Assembly (NCBI GenBank): GCA_014728215.1
Contig: WJLZ01000152.1
Coordinates: forward strand, 1 to 64,000
Source of the DNA: Chitinivibrionales bacterium
GTDB lineage: Bacteria > Fibrobacterota > Chitinivibrionia > Chitinivibrionales > WJKA01
DNA length: 64,000 nt
Reading direction: 5' to 3'
Below are positions 33,742-44,330 of the stretch, piece by piece; within the stretch, counting starts at the first letter, position 1; every line of letters starts with the position of its first letter. The notes beneath the pieces are model-generated. The model made no database searches, was not told the DNA's origin, and saw nothing but the letters and a program-made list of their open reading frames with translations. A program made the translations under genes and the position numbers.

Positions 33742-36051
33742 TTAGAACCCTTTGTTCATAATAAAATGTGTCTTCAGGTGCGGCTGGAACCGGTCGTAAA
33801 AATGGCCTTTCTTATCAGGATCCGAGAGGCCCCAACCAAAATCAAACCCGATAAGTCCGAGCATGGGAACCATGAGGCGGAATCCGAGACCAAGGCCCGG
33901 ATACATATCGGCAAAATCGACCGCATCGAGACTACTCCAGGTATTTCCAAGATCGGCAAAAGCTGCAAGATAGAGCTGCTGTTCGAGAATCGGAAATCTG
34001 AGTTCCGACGATAGCGACAGCATGGCAATACCGTCTTCGTTCATAAAGCCCCGTTCATACCGACCACCAAAGGAAAATTCATCATACCCCCTGATAACGG
34101 CATCGACACCATAGACACCACCCGCGGTAAACAGATCGTAGCGGGAAATGACAATCGGTCCTTTGCCCAGCGGCTCGATAAGACCGAATTTAACCCTGCT
34201 GCCCAGGACAAATTTCCAGAACAGAGGGAAATAGTTATCGATACCTACCGTGCCTTTCAGGTATTTGAAATCTCCGCCAAGACCGGAGATCTCAGGTGAA
34301 ATATAAAAATTCGAACCCCGTGAAGGAAAGAGCGGCATATCGGTATCGTCTCTCCTGAGTGTAAAACTCACCCGGCTGAGCCATCCTTTATGCTTTACTT
34401 CCAGACGGTTGCTTTTATAAAGAACATCTTGATCCCAGTACTCTTCTTCCCTACTGATTCGGTAGCTCATGGATGCATAAAAGAAGTCGTCGGGCCATTT
34501 AAGCTCCCGCCCTATACCAAAGGTCGCTCCATAGCTCTGCAGAATATCATCGTTATCGTCACTATACTGGGTCCTGCTGAAAAAGAGACTTCCCGAAAGA
34601 CGGGTGGGACTGTCGAATGCCCAGGGCTCGGTAAAACCGGCCGAGAGGTGCTGACGCCGCTTTCCGTATTCGAGCGCCAGATCGAGCTGCTGTCCTGCGC
34701 CGCGGAAATTGGGTATGGAAGTCGAGAATGTTCCCACAAAACCGTCAACCTGACTGTAGGCCGCGCCAAGCTGAAGCTGGCCGATATTCTCCTTTTCGGT
34801 AATATCGAATACAAAATCGACTGTACCGTCTTCATTGGGCCGCAAATCAGGCACGACATTATCGAAATAGTTGAGCTGATAAATATCACGCACACTCCGC
34901 ATCATGAGCGACTGCTTGTATTTCTGACCGGGCATCAGCTTGATTTTCCGGCGTATCACCTTCTCCCGCGTTTTGTTATTACCTACGATATCGACCTTGC
35001 GGACAATAGCAGGAATACTCTCAGATATGTCGAATGTTACATCAATGGTATCCCCGCGATAATGCCGTTGATCATCAAGCTGCACCCACAAATACCCTTC
35101 CTCTCGATACCGAGTGGTAAGCGCTTCCTTAGTAAAATCGAATTTGGTTTTATTGAAAGGTTTTCCGTTTTGCAGGGCTACCTGGGCCTCGAGCTGATAT
35201 TTTTCGAGCACTTTATTGCCCGTAAAGTATACATCACCGAAATAATACTGCTTTCCTTCGTTAATCTCGACCATGATATAAACATTTCGCTTATCGTCAC
35301 CAACCCAGAATGTATCATCCACCACCTCGGCATCAAGATATCCTTCATTGTTATAAAAAAGGATAAGCGAATCGAGGTGGGACCGGTAGTCTTCAATATC
35401 AAAATCACCGCCGAAAATAAATTTTCGTTCGTTTGTTTTGAATTTTCTTTTAAGCTTACTTTCCTTAAACGCCTCATTGCCTTTGAAGGTGATTTCTTTC
35501 ACCCGAACCTTTTGGCCCTCATTTATTTTGAATTTGGCAATGATTCTTCCGGGTGCTTTGGTTTCGATTCGTTCACAGGAGACATCGGCAAGCATGTACC
35601 CTTTCTCTGCATAGAGATCTTTGAGTGCCTGAATACTCTCATACTCAAGCGAATTACTCAGGGCCTGGCCGCTGCTGATCGTCAAAACTTCTTCGAAATC
35701 ATTTTCTTTAAGCTTTTTATTTCCCGCATATTCGATTGATTCGATAATGGGATACTCTTTCACCTGCAGAACAAGTGACACCGTTGAATCGGTCTCGTTT
35801 TCGACCAAAACTTTTACCGATTCAAAAAGCCCCAGCCGGTACAGGTTTTTAATTCCCTCCTGGATTTTCCTTAAATCAAATTCCGCTCCATCCTTCAGTG
35901 GAATCTGACCACGCACCATTGCCGCCCGGCTCTCAACCACCAAACCATCAACCTTAATGGTATCCAGAACAAGCCGTTCGGCCCTGAGAACGCTTGAGAG
36001 GACAACAACAAAAACAACACCGGATAAAAACAATTTCGTTAGTGAAGTCAT
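33742..36051 (-). CDS. bamA: Outer membrane protein assembly factor BamA
   Basis: A 769-residue Omp85 protein. After a signal peptide, residues about 25-420 hold five POTRA domains (examples VDGLVVESRAAMVRG, YAGNKKLKENDFEEV, VDIVGNNKTREKVIRR). The rest is a 16-strand beta-barrel, with VIRGYDEF as the conserved loop 6 V-R-G-Y/F motif that locks the barrel. The C-terminus is Phe, as in most barrel proteins. It inserts outer-membrane proteins, with the skp product as a chaperone partner and TamB encoded just upstream. Confidence 0.97.
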   Translation of the reverse strand: MTSLTKLFLSGVVFVVVLSSVLRAERLVLDTIKVDGLVVESRAAMVRGQIPLKDGAEFDLRKIQEGIKNLYRLGLFESVKVLVENETDSTVSLVLQVKEYPIIESIEYAGNKKLKENDFEEVLTISSGQALSNSLEYESIQALKDLYAEKGYMLADVSCERIETKAPGRIIAKFKINEGQKVRVKEITFKGNEAFKESKLKRKFKTNERKFIFGGDFDIEDYRSHLDSLILFYNNEGYLDAEVVDDTFWVGDDKRNVYIMVEINEGKQYYFGDVYFTGNKVLEKYQLEAQVALQNGKPFNKTKFDFTKEALTTRYREEGYLWVQLDDQRHYRGDTIDVTFDISESIPAIVRKVDIVGNNKTREKVIRRKIKLMPGQKYKQSLMMRSVRDIYQLNYFDNVVPDLRPNEDGTVDFVFDITEKENIGQLQLGAAYSQVDGFVGTFSTSIPNFRGAGQQLDLALEYGKRRQHLSAGFTEPWAFDSPTRLSGSLFFSRTQYSDDNDDILQSYGATFGIGRELKWPDDFFYASMSYRISREEEYWDQDVLYKSNRLEVKHKGWLSRVSFTLRRDDTDMPLFPSRGSNFYISPEISGLGGDFKYLKGTVGIDNYFPLFWKFVLGSRVKFGLIEPLGKGPIVISRYDLFTAGGVYGVDAVIRGYDEFSFGGRYERGFMNEDGIAMLSLSSELRFPILEQQLYLAAFADLGNTWSSLDAVDFADMYPGLGLGFRLMVPMLGLIGFDFGWGLSDPDKKGHFYDRFQPHLKTHFIMNKGF

Positions 36052-36072
36052 ATATAAATCACCCTTAAAATT

Positions 36073-39000
36073 TTAATAGTTTCTAAATCGCTTAATGGGC
36101 ACCTGAAGCTGCATCCGCACCTGCGGATTATACTGCAACGCATCATCGCCCATGTAAAATCCTTGAGTCAATTCCATCATGAAATATTTTGCCGGCACAA
36201 ATTCGAGACCGATGCTGTATTCGGGTCTCAGAAGTGTATCAACCGGCATCAATTCACCGCGAGCCTTTACAAAAAAGAGATCTCGAAGAAAGTAGCGCCC
36301 GATGGTAATTCCCATATTTGCCAGTAAGTTCCACTGGTTTCCAAGTTGCTCGTATTCTCGCTTATAAAGGTAGTAAAAATAATTCGATGCGATTGATGTT
36401 TCAAAGCTAATGACATCAAGCCGCAACTTTTTAGCCAGTCTCCTTTCAAATCGCTGAAGAAAGTAGCGATGAATATACTGCTCGCCGAAATTTGTAACAA
36501 ACTCGCCGGCGCCCTCAAAGGTTGAAAAGCGAAGGCCGGCCTCCCGGTAAAAATCCCGTTCCGACCCACCGGGAATCTCTTCAAAGGATGATGACACATG
36601 AAAAGTGAAATTCGGAAGACTGTCAATCTGTTCATTATCACCGGTTTTTTCACGGTCTCCACCGGTCCGCACCCGTTTGGGCGGCATTAACGCCACTCTC
36701 CCCTTTTCGGAGACCGCACCGGTAACAGGGTCGGTCACCTTGAGTGAAAGCTTGACCCGGTCGATACGACTGGTGTCGGAAAAAGCTTCGGCGCTCCCCC
36801 AAATTATCGGATAGTTGTTATAATCACCATTACCGGTTTTTTGAGGAGCAAATTCAACGCCAACATCGATATTGCGGTTAAATGTTTTTCCAAAGAAAAC
36901 ATCACCACGATGACTGGTTGCACTACCATAGATCCTGAAAGAACCATCATCAATTTTACCACGGGGAGAAATAACCGAGTTCTGATCTACAACGAGATTA
37001 CAGAAACGCATGTATGCTCGTTTTTTCCCACGCAGTTCATAAAAATACACTGTGTTTCGTCGAGGTTTCACATCGATCTCCCACTCAACATACGGCAAGG
37101 GATCGAACTCCCACGGAAGAGGCTCGTAAATGAAGGGAAAAGTGAATTCCATATCACGAAGAACCATGGTACCGACTATTTTCGGCTGGTCGATCGGTCC
37201 ACAAAGGGCAAAAGCCTCAAATGGTGATTTTGCAGCGAATTCTATGCCACCCACGGCGCCTATTTCCATGAATCCCGGAATATGAAGGTCTACCCCCCGT
37301 TTGGGCGTCTGGACCAGAAATACCCCGAAATCCAGCGGACCAACCATCAGTGGATCATATCCCTTGGGTATTGCATGACTCGTTGTAATGGATATGGGCT
37401 TGTTCCTGATTTTTCCTTCAAGAAAAGCATGAACCCTTGCCGATTTATCGACCGATAACTCTATGGAAAAATCTTTTACTTGGTCGGGCACATAAACGCC
37501 GACTTCCAGCTCTCCCTCAGGAATCGACAGCGTACCTTCCTGCACGACCCATCGGTCTGCAGTGGCCTGCAGAGAAGCATTGACCGTCCCCTTTCCCGTG
37601 CCGCCGATCGGGCCTTCATGATTGTGATTGAGTGTCGCAAGCAAATCACCTTCAACCGAAGCCGTCAGCGCAAGCGTATCGAACTCGCCAGGCTCATTGG
37701 CGATAAACGAAAAGGGAATAAAACCGGACGCTTCTACTGTCGAGCGGTTTGAATCGGACGCGGTAATATGGGTAAAATCCAGCCCGCCGTCGGTTACAAT
37801 AAAAGACAAGCCAGGACTATCGAAGCTCCATTTGTCAAAAGCTATTCTCTTCGAGTGAGCATCAACAATAATATCATCTTCCGAAAGCTCGCTCCGGAAT
37901 GTTCCCGATATTGAACCATCAAGACTCTCCCTGATAGAATTACCCGATTCGATAAGCGAAACCAGAGGGACGTCTTCAAAGGAGCCCGAAAAAGAAAACC
38001 CCTCGTCGGCAAAAAGTGTATCCAAAGCAATAATTGCTCTCTTATCTTTTCTGATTACCGCGGGAAGGACCGTTACTGTTTTTCCTTTTACGGCAACGGC
38101 AAGATCTGTCGATAAACCATCAAGCCCGACGACTGTTGCATTTCGAACATGCATCTCACCATGGCTTATGATTTCATCGGCTATATCTGTACACCGGAAT
38201 TTTCCATAGATACTTCCCTCGGTTATCGGGGCATCACCCCCAAAAAACCATTTGTTGCAGGCACGCAAAGAGACACTGTCCGCATTGAACTCAAGGTCCA
38301 TACTTCCCCGCGCTCCCGGGCGGATAATCCCGCTGCCTGCCAGCCCTCCCAACAGATGAAGTGAATCGATTTCAATCGAATCTTTACGCCAGATACCTTC
38401 AGCCCAGATCGGAAAGAGCGTATCGGACATTTGCAGCTGCTTTTCACTGACTCTCCAGTAGACCGGTGCCGAATCTCCTCTTAAGCGCTGAAATCCAAGG
38501 TAAATATTACCCTTAAGCCGGGAAGAATGAATACCTAAAAGAGCACTTCCTTCAAATTGCGGCAAGGCCCCTTTTATGGTAGCGTTCAATCTCGAGTGCT
38601 GTATCGAATTCATGAAATCGGAGGGCATAAACGACAGCAGAGCGGTGGTTGATTTATGATCGACCTCCAGAGAGCATGTCAATCCCGGATTGCTGCTCCA
38701 GGCACTGTCGAGAATACCTTTGATAGTAAATCCGGCATTGTTTTCCGGTGAACTGCCAAAGGTGATAGTATTATTTCTGAGTGTCAGCTCAAGCGCAGGA
38801 TCTCCCAGCGGTGTTTCACCAACAACGACATTTTCCCCCTTTGCATTTGAACGTACCAGTATACGGGCCCCTTTTCCCTCTATACTGCCGCTGGAAATTA
38901 TACGGCCGCGGAAATTTTCCAAAGCAGGAAGTGTATCGATGGTAATCATGTAATCCATTGAGTAGGACGGCGACTTCCCGGCATAACGTACCTTTCCGGA

Positions 39001-40227
39001 TGTGCCGAACTGTATGCCTTCACCTTGAATAAAAAGGGAATCTACCAGGGCTTCTCCTTTTTCAAGCCTTATCAACCCACTGCTTTCGGTTAAGGGTATT
39101 CCCAATACACTCAATCCGCCGAGAGAGAGACGGAGAGCGGGAAATGGTTCATTTATATTTTGTATTACGTTTAAGGTAAGCCAGGCATTGCCCAGAATAT
39201 TTTGTCCCATAAAATCGGGCATAGAGGGAAACAACTTGTCGAGATTAATATTCTGTGCGGCAAATGACATCTTCGAAACATCCTGTTGAGCAAAATCCCA
39301 CTGTCCCCTGCAATCGACATCAACATCGCGCCAGAAACAGGAGGCCGAATCCACGAAGACAGTCGCACCGTCACATCGCAGCCGAATCGCGATATCCGAC
39401 AAGGTTTCATCTCCCTTGCCAAAGGAACAGACCCCATTATCTACAGTAAACCAGCCCCGGGCATCGACCAGTCCTGCACGAAGGGTATCACTGATAAAAA
39501 ACTCGCATACACCATCAACAACACCTTCCGTGAGTACAACCGATTTAAGATAAAGGGGTTTTCGGATACGTGCATGGTCGAGGCGTAATGACAACCGATG
39601 CCGTTCTTTTTTCCGGGAAAACATTCCCGAAAAGGACATGTTTCTTTTTCGTGAAGCTATTTTCCCTCTGCAATCAAAAAACACCCCTGCATCATCGGCC
39701 CATATCCGTCCATCAAGTTGCTCGCCGAAATCAAGAGGATTTCCATGGTTGTCGATAAAGCGGGCAGTTCCTTTTTTTATATAAAGATATTCGAGCGGTA
39801 AATCGTCGGGAAAAGAAAAGGCCGGCGCCCCGGGCCCGGTATCCCGTTCTTTCCGGGATGAAGTATCCGGGTTAAACAATGCGACCGCCACATGGGGTTC
39901 GAGCAAAATCACCTTATCGATACTCCGTCCGAAATCACCTTTTGTCTGCAGCAATTTAAGAAGAGAAAAACTGACTTTAATGTCGTTGACCGTCAGATTA
40001 AGGGCATAGAGGGGGATGTCGAGCCTGACATTAACCAGAAGAGCGGAGAGGAAACCGAGGCGGACTTTCTCGACATCAAAAGAACCGCCAACAAGGGGAG
40101 AGATATGTTGTATCAGGATGCGCTCCAGGTTCCTTTGTTTTTCGAGGAACCTGACCCCCTGATACAACACAATACTCAGAGTAAAAATCGAAATGAAAAA
40201 GACAAGTACCCACTTACGTGGTTTCAT
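36073..40227 (-). CDS. TamB-like (translocation and assembly module / AsmA-like) protein
   Basis: A 1384-residue envelope protein anchored by a single N-terminal membrane helix ([18 protein letters not shown]). Most of the rest is repetitive beta structure, and the last 350 residues form the TamB/DUF490 domain (for example GIEFAAKSPFEAFALCGPI, IYGSATSHRGDVFF). TamB-family proteins bridge the periplasm and are thought to help autotransporter assembly and phospholipid transport. The ATG lies inside the last codons of clpC (14-base overlap) with no good ribosome site, so translation depends on coupling. No tamA is present; BamA downstream may be the barrel partner. Confidence 0.87.
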   Translation of the reverse strand: MKPRKWVLVFFISIFTLSIVLYQGVRFLEKQRNLERILIQHISPLVGGSFDVEKVRLGFLSALLVNVRLDIPLYALNLTVNDIKVSFSLLKLLQTKGDFGRSIDKVILLEPHVAVALFNPDTSSRKERDTGPGAPAFSFPDDLPLEYLYIKKGTARFIDNHGNPLDFGEQLDGRIWADDAGVFFDCRGKIASRKRNMSFSGMFSRKKERHRLSLRLDHARIRKPLYLKSVVLTEGVVDGVCEFFISDTLRAGLVDARGWFTVDNGVCSFGKGDETLSDIAIRLRCDGATVFVDSASCFWRDVDVDCRGQWDFAQQDVSKMSFAAQNINLDKLFPSMPDFMGQNILGNAWLTLNVIQNINEPFPALRLSLGGLSVLGIPLTESSGLIRLEKGEALVDSLFIQGEGIQFGTSGKVRYAGKSPSYSMDYMITIDTLPALENFRGRIISSGSIEGKGARILVRSNAKGENVVVGETPLGDPALELTLRNNTITFGSSPENNAGFTIKGILDSAWSSNPGLTCSLEVDHKSTTALLSFMPSDFMNSIQHSRLNATIKGALPQFEGSALLGIHSSRLKGNIYLGFQRLRGDSAPVYWRVSEKQLQMSDTLFPIWAEGIWRKDSIEIDSLHLLGGLAGSGIIRPGARGSMDLEFNADSVSLRACNKWFFGGDAPITEGSIYGKFRCTDIADEIISHGEMHVRNATVVGLDGLSTDLAVAVKGKTVTVLPAVIRKDKRAIIALDTLFADEGFSFSGSFEDVPLVSLIESGNSIRESLDGSISGTFRSELSEDDIIVDAHSKRIAFDKWSFDSPGLSFIVTDGGLDFTHITASDSNRSTVEASGFIPFSFIANEPGEFDTLALTASVEGDLLATLNHNHEGPIGGTGKGTVNASLQATADRWVVQEGTLSIPEGELEVGVYVPDQVKDFSIELSVDKSARVHAFLEGKIRNKPISITTSHAIPKGYDPLMVGPLDFGVFLVQTPKRGVDLHIPGFMEIGAVGGIEFAAKSPFEAFALCGPIDQPKIVGTMVLRDMEFTFPFIYEPLPWEFDPLPYVEWEIDVKPRRNTVYFYELRGKKRAYMRFCNLVVDQNSVISPRGKIDDGSFRIYGSATSHRGDVFFGKTFNRNIDVGVEFAPQKTGNGDYNNYPIIWGSAEAFSDTSRIDRVKLSLKVTDPVTGAVSEKGRVALMPPKRVRTGGDREKTGDNEQIDSLPNFTFHVSSSFEEIPGGSERDFYREAGLRFSTFEGAGEFVTNFGEQYIHRYFLQRFERRLAKKLRLDVISFETSIASNYFYYLYKREYEQLGNQWNLLANMGITIGRYFLRDLFFVKARGELMPVDTLLRPEYSIGLEFVPAKYFMMELTQGFYMGDDALQYNPQVRMQLQVPIKRFRNY

Positions 40228-42655
40228 GTGCTGTTTTTGTTTTGGTAAAAGACAGCTTCTCGCCTTTTAATTCGACATTGATCGTATCATTATCTGAGAA
40301 GCGTTCGTTAAGGAACTCTTCAGCGAGTGGATCCTCAAGCAGTCGCTGTATGGATCTGCGCAACGGACGGGCCCCGAGGATCGGATCGAACCCGTGCTCG
40401 ACGATAAATTTCTTCGCGTTTTTTGAGACCTGTAATTTGATGTTACGATCCGCCAACCGGTCTTCAACTTCGCGAAGCTGAATGTCGACAATCTGACCGA
40501 TCTCTTTTTTGCCCAGCGGACGGAACACAATCGTATCGTCCACACGGTTAAGAAATTCGGGATTGAATATCCGCTTGAGTTCATCCATGACTTTGCTACG
40601 CATGGCTTCATAATCGGAAGATTCGGTAGGTTTTCCAAAGCCGACGGTACCACTCTTTTTGACATCACGCGTCCCTGCATTCGAGGTCATGATGATGATG
40701 CAGTTTTTAAAATTAACCCGCCGACCGTACGAATCGGTCAGGATACCATCATCGAGTATCTGCAGAAGCAGATTGAATACATCCTGATGGGCCTTTTCGA
40801 TTTCGTCCAGAAGAATTACCGAGTAAGGCTTCTTCCTGATCTTCTCGGTCAGCTGGCCACCTTCTTCGTATCCCACATATCCTGGAGGCGCTCCGATTAA
40901 CCGTGAGACCGCAAATTTTTCCATGTACTCCGACATGTCGATTCGCACCAGTGCATCTTCGCTATCGAACAGGCTTTCGGCGATCGTTTTGGCCAGTTCG
41001 GTTTTACCCACACCGGTAGGTCCAAGGAAGATAAAGGATGCAATCGGACGCCGCACACTGTGCAATCCGGCACGGGAACGACGAATACTCTTGGCGATCG
41101 CCGTTAAGGCTTCATCCTGGCCGATAACCCGCTCCCGCAATTCATCTTCGAGATGAAGCAGTTTCTTCGATTCCTCTTCTTCAAGCCGCGAAAGAGGAAT
41201 CCCGGTCATCGTCGCGATTACCGAAACAACCGTGCTTTCATCAACCAGCAGCCGTTCTTCGGTTTTATTTCGTCGCCAGATAGCCTTCTTTTCAAGCAGT
41301 GCGCCTTTGAGTTTTTCCTGCTTGTCTCTCAGTTTGGCGGCGCGTTCAAATTCCTGATTTTCGACAGCCTTTTCTTTCTCCTTGACAACTTCGGATATCT
41401 CCTTATCCATGTCCCGGATTTCGGTGGGAATCTCCATACTGGAAAGCCTTTTCCGTGCCCCGGCTTCATCAATGACATCGATTGCCTTATCGGGGAGAAA
41501 ACGATCGGAGATATAGCGATCGGACAATCTGACCGCCGCATCGATTGCCTTATCAGAATAGGTAACCTTATGGTGATCTTCGTAATTGTGGCGAAGTCCC
41601 CGAAGGATTTTGAATGTTTCCTGCGCATTGGGCGGATCCACCATAATTGTCTGGAATCTTCGGGCAAGAGCACCATCCTTTTCGACATATTTGCGGTATT
41701 CATCGAGCGTGGTTGCACCGATACACTGTATTTCGCCCCGGGACAAGGCCGGTTTGAAAATATTGGATGCATCGAGACTGCCTTCAGAACCGCCTGCGCC
41801 GACAATGGTGTGAAGCTCATCGATAAATATCACGATATTTTCGTTTTTCTGCAGCTCAGTCATCAGAGCCTTCAACCGCTCTTCAAACTGGCCCCGATAT
41901 TTCGTTCCAGCCACCATCGATGCCATGTCAAGGTTAATCACCCGTTTGTTCTCGAGCACCTGGGGAATTTCTTTGGCAATGATCTTCTGAGCAAGACCTT
42001 CAACGATCGCCGTTTTTCCAATGCCGGGCTCACCGATAAGGACCGGATTATTCTTTTTCCGGCGACTCAGAATCTGAACTACCCGTTCGATCTCTTTTTC
42101 CCGCCCGATAACCGGGTCGAGTTTGCTTTCAGTCGCCAACGCAGTAATATCACGCCCGAAATGATCAAGGAAAGGTGTTTTACTCTTTTCTCTGGGCGCA
42201 CTTCCGACCGTTTCACCACCTCGGAGCACTTTATTGATTTCATCTTTGACCTTATCGTATTCAAGCCCGGCAGCGGCGAGAGCATTGGCCCCGGCCGATT
42301 CGGTATCTTTCATCAGCGCAAGGAGCAGATGTTCGGTACCGATATACTTGTGTGACATGGAACGGGCCTCATTGGCCGCAATTTCCAACACTTTTTTTGC
42401 CCGGGGAGTAAAGGGTAGCATCTGGCCGATAGTCATCATTCCGCCTGTCGACGTAATCGCTTTTTCGATATTCTGTGAAAGCACGTCAAGATCGACCCCG
42501 AGGCTTCTTAAGACTGCAACAGCAACGCCGTCACCTTCTTTAATAAGCCCCAGAAGTAGATGTTCGGTTCCGACATAGTCGTTTCCGAGTCTTACCGATT
42601 CCTCGCGGGCAATCTGCATTACTTTTTTTACTCTGTCTGTAAACATACCATTCAT
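40214..42655 (-). CDS. clpC: ATP-dependent Clp protease ATP-binding subunit ClpC
   Basis: An 813-residue Hsp100 unfoldase. Residues 1-145 are two Clp-N repeats ([15 protein letters not shown]). The first AAA+ domain has [13 protein letters not shown], the middle has a UVR-type coiled coil ([20 protein letters not shown]), and the second AAA+ domain has [21 protein letters not shown] matches the loop that docks onto ClpP. ClpC degrades arginine-phosphorylated proteins in Gram-positives; here mcsA and mcsB lie directly upstream, which supports that role. A GGAGGAAG site lies in the mcsB end. Confidence 0.96.
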   Translation of the reverse strand: MNGMFTDRVKKVMQIAREESVRLGNDYVGTEHLLLGLIKEGDGVAVAVLRSLGVDLDVLSQNIEKAITSTGGMMTIGQMLPFTPRAKKVLEIAANEARSMSHKYIGTEHLLLALMKDTESAGANALAAAGLEYDKVKDEINKVLRGGETVGSAPREKSKTPFLDHFGRDITALATESKLDPVIGREKEIERVVQILSRRKKNNPVLIGEPGIGKTAIVEGLAQKIIAKEIPQVLENKRVINLDMASMVAGTKYRGQFEERLKALMTELQKNENIVIFIDELHTIVGAGGSEGSLDASNIFKPALSRGEIQCIGATTLDEYRKYVEKDGALARRFQTIMVDPPNAQETFKILRGLRHNYEDHHKVTYSDKAIDAAVRLSDRYISDRFLPDKAIDVIDEAGARKRLSSMEIPTEIRDMDKEISEVVKEKEKAVENQEFERAAKLRDKQEKLKGALLEKKAIWRRNKTEERLLVDESTVVSVIATMTGIPLSRLEEEESKKLLHLEDELRERVIGQDEALTAIAKSIRRSRAGLHSVRRPIASFIFLGPTGVGKTELAKTIAESLFDSEDALVRIDMSEYMEKFAVSRLIGAPPGYVGYEEGGQLTEKIRKKPYSVILLDEIEKAHQDVFNLLLQILDDGILTDSYGRRVNFKNCIIIMTSNAGTRDVKKSGTVGFGKPTESSDYEAMRSKVMDELKRIFNPEFLNRVDDTIVFRPLGKKEIGQIVDIQLREVEDRLADRNIKLQVSKNAKKFIVEHGFDPILGARPLRRSIQRLLEDPLAEEFLNERFSDNDTINVELKGEKLSFTKTKTAHETT

Positions 42656-42658
42656 AAT

Positions 42659-43711
42659 TTAAGTTCTTCCTCCAAGATAGGTTTTTACGAGTGTTGCTCG
42701 TTGTCGGCAAAGTTTTTCGGGTGATAAAATTTTCCCGGCCGCCATCTGAATATGCGCCGGCAAAACCATTAACATCAGACGATTCAGCTCGCCGATGGAT
42801 ACTATATTAATTAAATTAGAATAAATCCCAAATCTTATTATGGATGCAAGATTGAAAAATTCATCGACCGTCATTATCCTCGCAAAAGAAAAAATACCAT
42901 ATGCGCGATAAATTTTGTCGATCAGCTCATCTTTTGCATACCGAACGATCTTTTTTCGGGCTTTCCTCTCATGATCGATAATCTCTTCAATCATCTTCTT
43001 TGTGTTTGCCAGGAAATTTTCTTCCGATGCACCCAGGGTCGCATGATTCGAAAACTGGAAAAAGCTTCCGTATACTTCCGAATGCTCCCCAAAGAATCCC
43101 CGTGTTGAAATACCGGTCTGGCTTGCCGCCTGGAGAATCTGATCTATGGTTTTTGTAAGAACAAGCCCCGGCAAATGGAGCAGAAAGGATACCCGAAGAC
43201 CGGTACCGGAGTTTGTGGGGCAACTGGTCAAAAAGCCACGCTGTGAATCAAAGGCAAAGGTAAGCTTACGGCCAACCTTATTATCCAGCTCATCGAGCGT
43301 ATCCCACAGTTCATCGGGACGATACCCCGAATCCATCCCGAGCATCCTCAGGTGGTCCTCTTCATTGACCAGTACAGTAACGCGGTGAGAATCTATCTGG
43401 ATTACCCCACGATCGCCTTCGCAATGAAGAAATTCGGGGCTGACAATGCGCTCCTCGACAAGAAACTGACGATTTATTTCGGGAAGAGAGCAAAAATTAA
43501 CCGAAGGACACGATTTATAGTCTTCGATTTGCCCGATTGCTCCGGTAATCTCTTCGTAAATTGTCTTTTTTTCAAAGAGCGATGCCAACCCGGGAAAGCG
43601 CCGTCCATCTAGATTACGGGCAAGCCGTATTCTTGTTGAGATGACTACATCATTTTCAGGACCGGAATTGTCCAGCCACGGAGGGACAATGTCTACCCGT
43701 GATGACACCAT
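42659..43711 (-). CDS. mcsB: Protein arginine kinase McsB
   Basis: A 350-residue member of the phosphagen-kinase fold that phosphorylates arginines in proteins and marks them for ClpCP. Signs are VISTRIRLARNLDG at the nucleotide site, NEEDHLRMLGM, LRVSFLLHLPGLVLTK, and a C-terminal part (YGIFSFARIMTVDEFFNL) corresponding to the domain that binds phosphoarginine. Length matches Bacillus McsB. Its start codon shares a base with the mcsA stop (TAATG). No ctsR repressor gene is present. Confidence 0.95.
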   Translation of the reverse strand: MVSSRVDIVPPWLDNSGPENDVVISTRIRLARNLDGRRFPGLASLFEKKTIYEEITGAIGQIEDYKSCPSVNFCSLPEINRQFLVEERIVSPEFLHCEGDRGVIQIDSHRVTVLVNEEDHLRMLGMDSGYRPDELWDTLDELDNKVGRKLTFAFDSQRGFLTSCPTNSGTGLRVSFLLHLPGLVLTKTIDQILQAASQTGISTRGFFGEHSEVYGSFFQFSNHATLGASEENFLANTKKMIEEIIDHERKARKKIVRYAKDELIDKIYRAYGIFSFARIMTVDEFFNLASIIRFGIYSNLINIVSIGELNRLMLMVLPAHIQMAAGKILSPEKLCRQRATLVKTYLGGRT

Positions 43712-44223
43712 TACTTATGCTCAATAGTATTTTTTGATTCAGCAGCATCAGCTTCAATGCTTCGGATAGTATCGCGAATAGCAGCTGCAAGTTCAAATTC
43801 TTCATTTTTCACCGCCCGGTCCAGCTGAATACGCAACTGCCCGAGAGATACCGGGCTTGTTTGCACACTCCCTCCCGGAACATATCGCTTCCCCCGATGC
43901 ACGCAGGAGCCGTGAACCTGCTTCAACATGCCGTCGATCTCATTCTGAAACGAACGGTAACACTCCGAACATCCGAGTTTTCCATTTGTCTGAAATTGCG
44001 AAAACGGCATGCGGCAATTGCTGCAATATATCTCTTTTGCAGCCATCGGGGGTTGCTGAAGCTTTATCGACTCCGGCATAACATCACCGGTTGCAACACT
44101 GACATTGATTCCCTTTTTCTGGGCACACTCTTCACATAAATGCAAAACGGTTGTCTGCCCGTTGATTATTTGTGTCAAATGAACATTGGCCTGATTCGCG
44201 CCACACACTTCACATTTGCTCAT
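43711..44223 (-). CDS. mcsA: McsA, activator of the arginine kinase
   Basis: A 170-residue zinc protein. Four CxxC pairs are visible: CEVCGANQ, LCEECAQKK, YCSNCRMPF and GCSECYRSF. The C-terminal UVR motif is LDRAVKNEEFELAAAIRDTI. In Gram-positives McsA binds and activates McsB and ClpC. An AAAGGA site precedes the ATG. It follows lolD by 107 bases and could begin its own transcription unit. Confidence 0.94.
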   Translation of the reverse strand: MSKCEVCGANQANVHLTQIINGQTTVLHLCEECAQKKGINVSVATGDVMPESIKLQQPPMAAKEIYCSNCRMPFSQFQTNGKLGCSECYRSFQNEIDGMLKQVHGSCVHRGKRYVPGGSVQTSPVSLGQLRIQLDRAVKNEEFELAAAIRDTIRSIEADAAESKNTIEHK

Positions 44224-44330
44224 ATGATAATCCTTTTTCTGTATTGCATCTATTTACAAACACTTGCAACCGTCTTCATTTTTTGCCCTCTCGAATCAGA
44301 GCCTCAAAGCCTCTGTCGTGCCGATCAATT

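Noticed and set aside
34390-35739. 449-residue plus-strand reading frame opposite bamA
   Set aside because: Antisense shadow of a well-supported gene with no family likeness.
41153-42355. 400-residue plus-strand reading frame opposite clpC
   Set aside because: Antisense shadow; composition follows the reverse of clpC codons.
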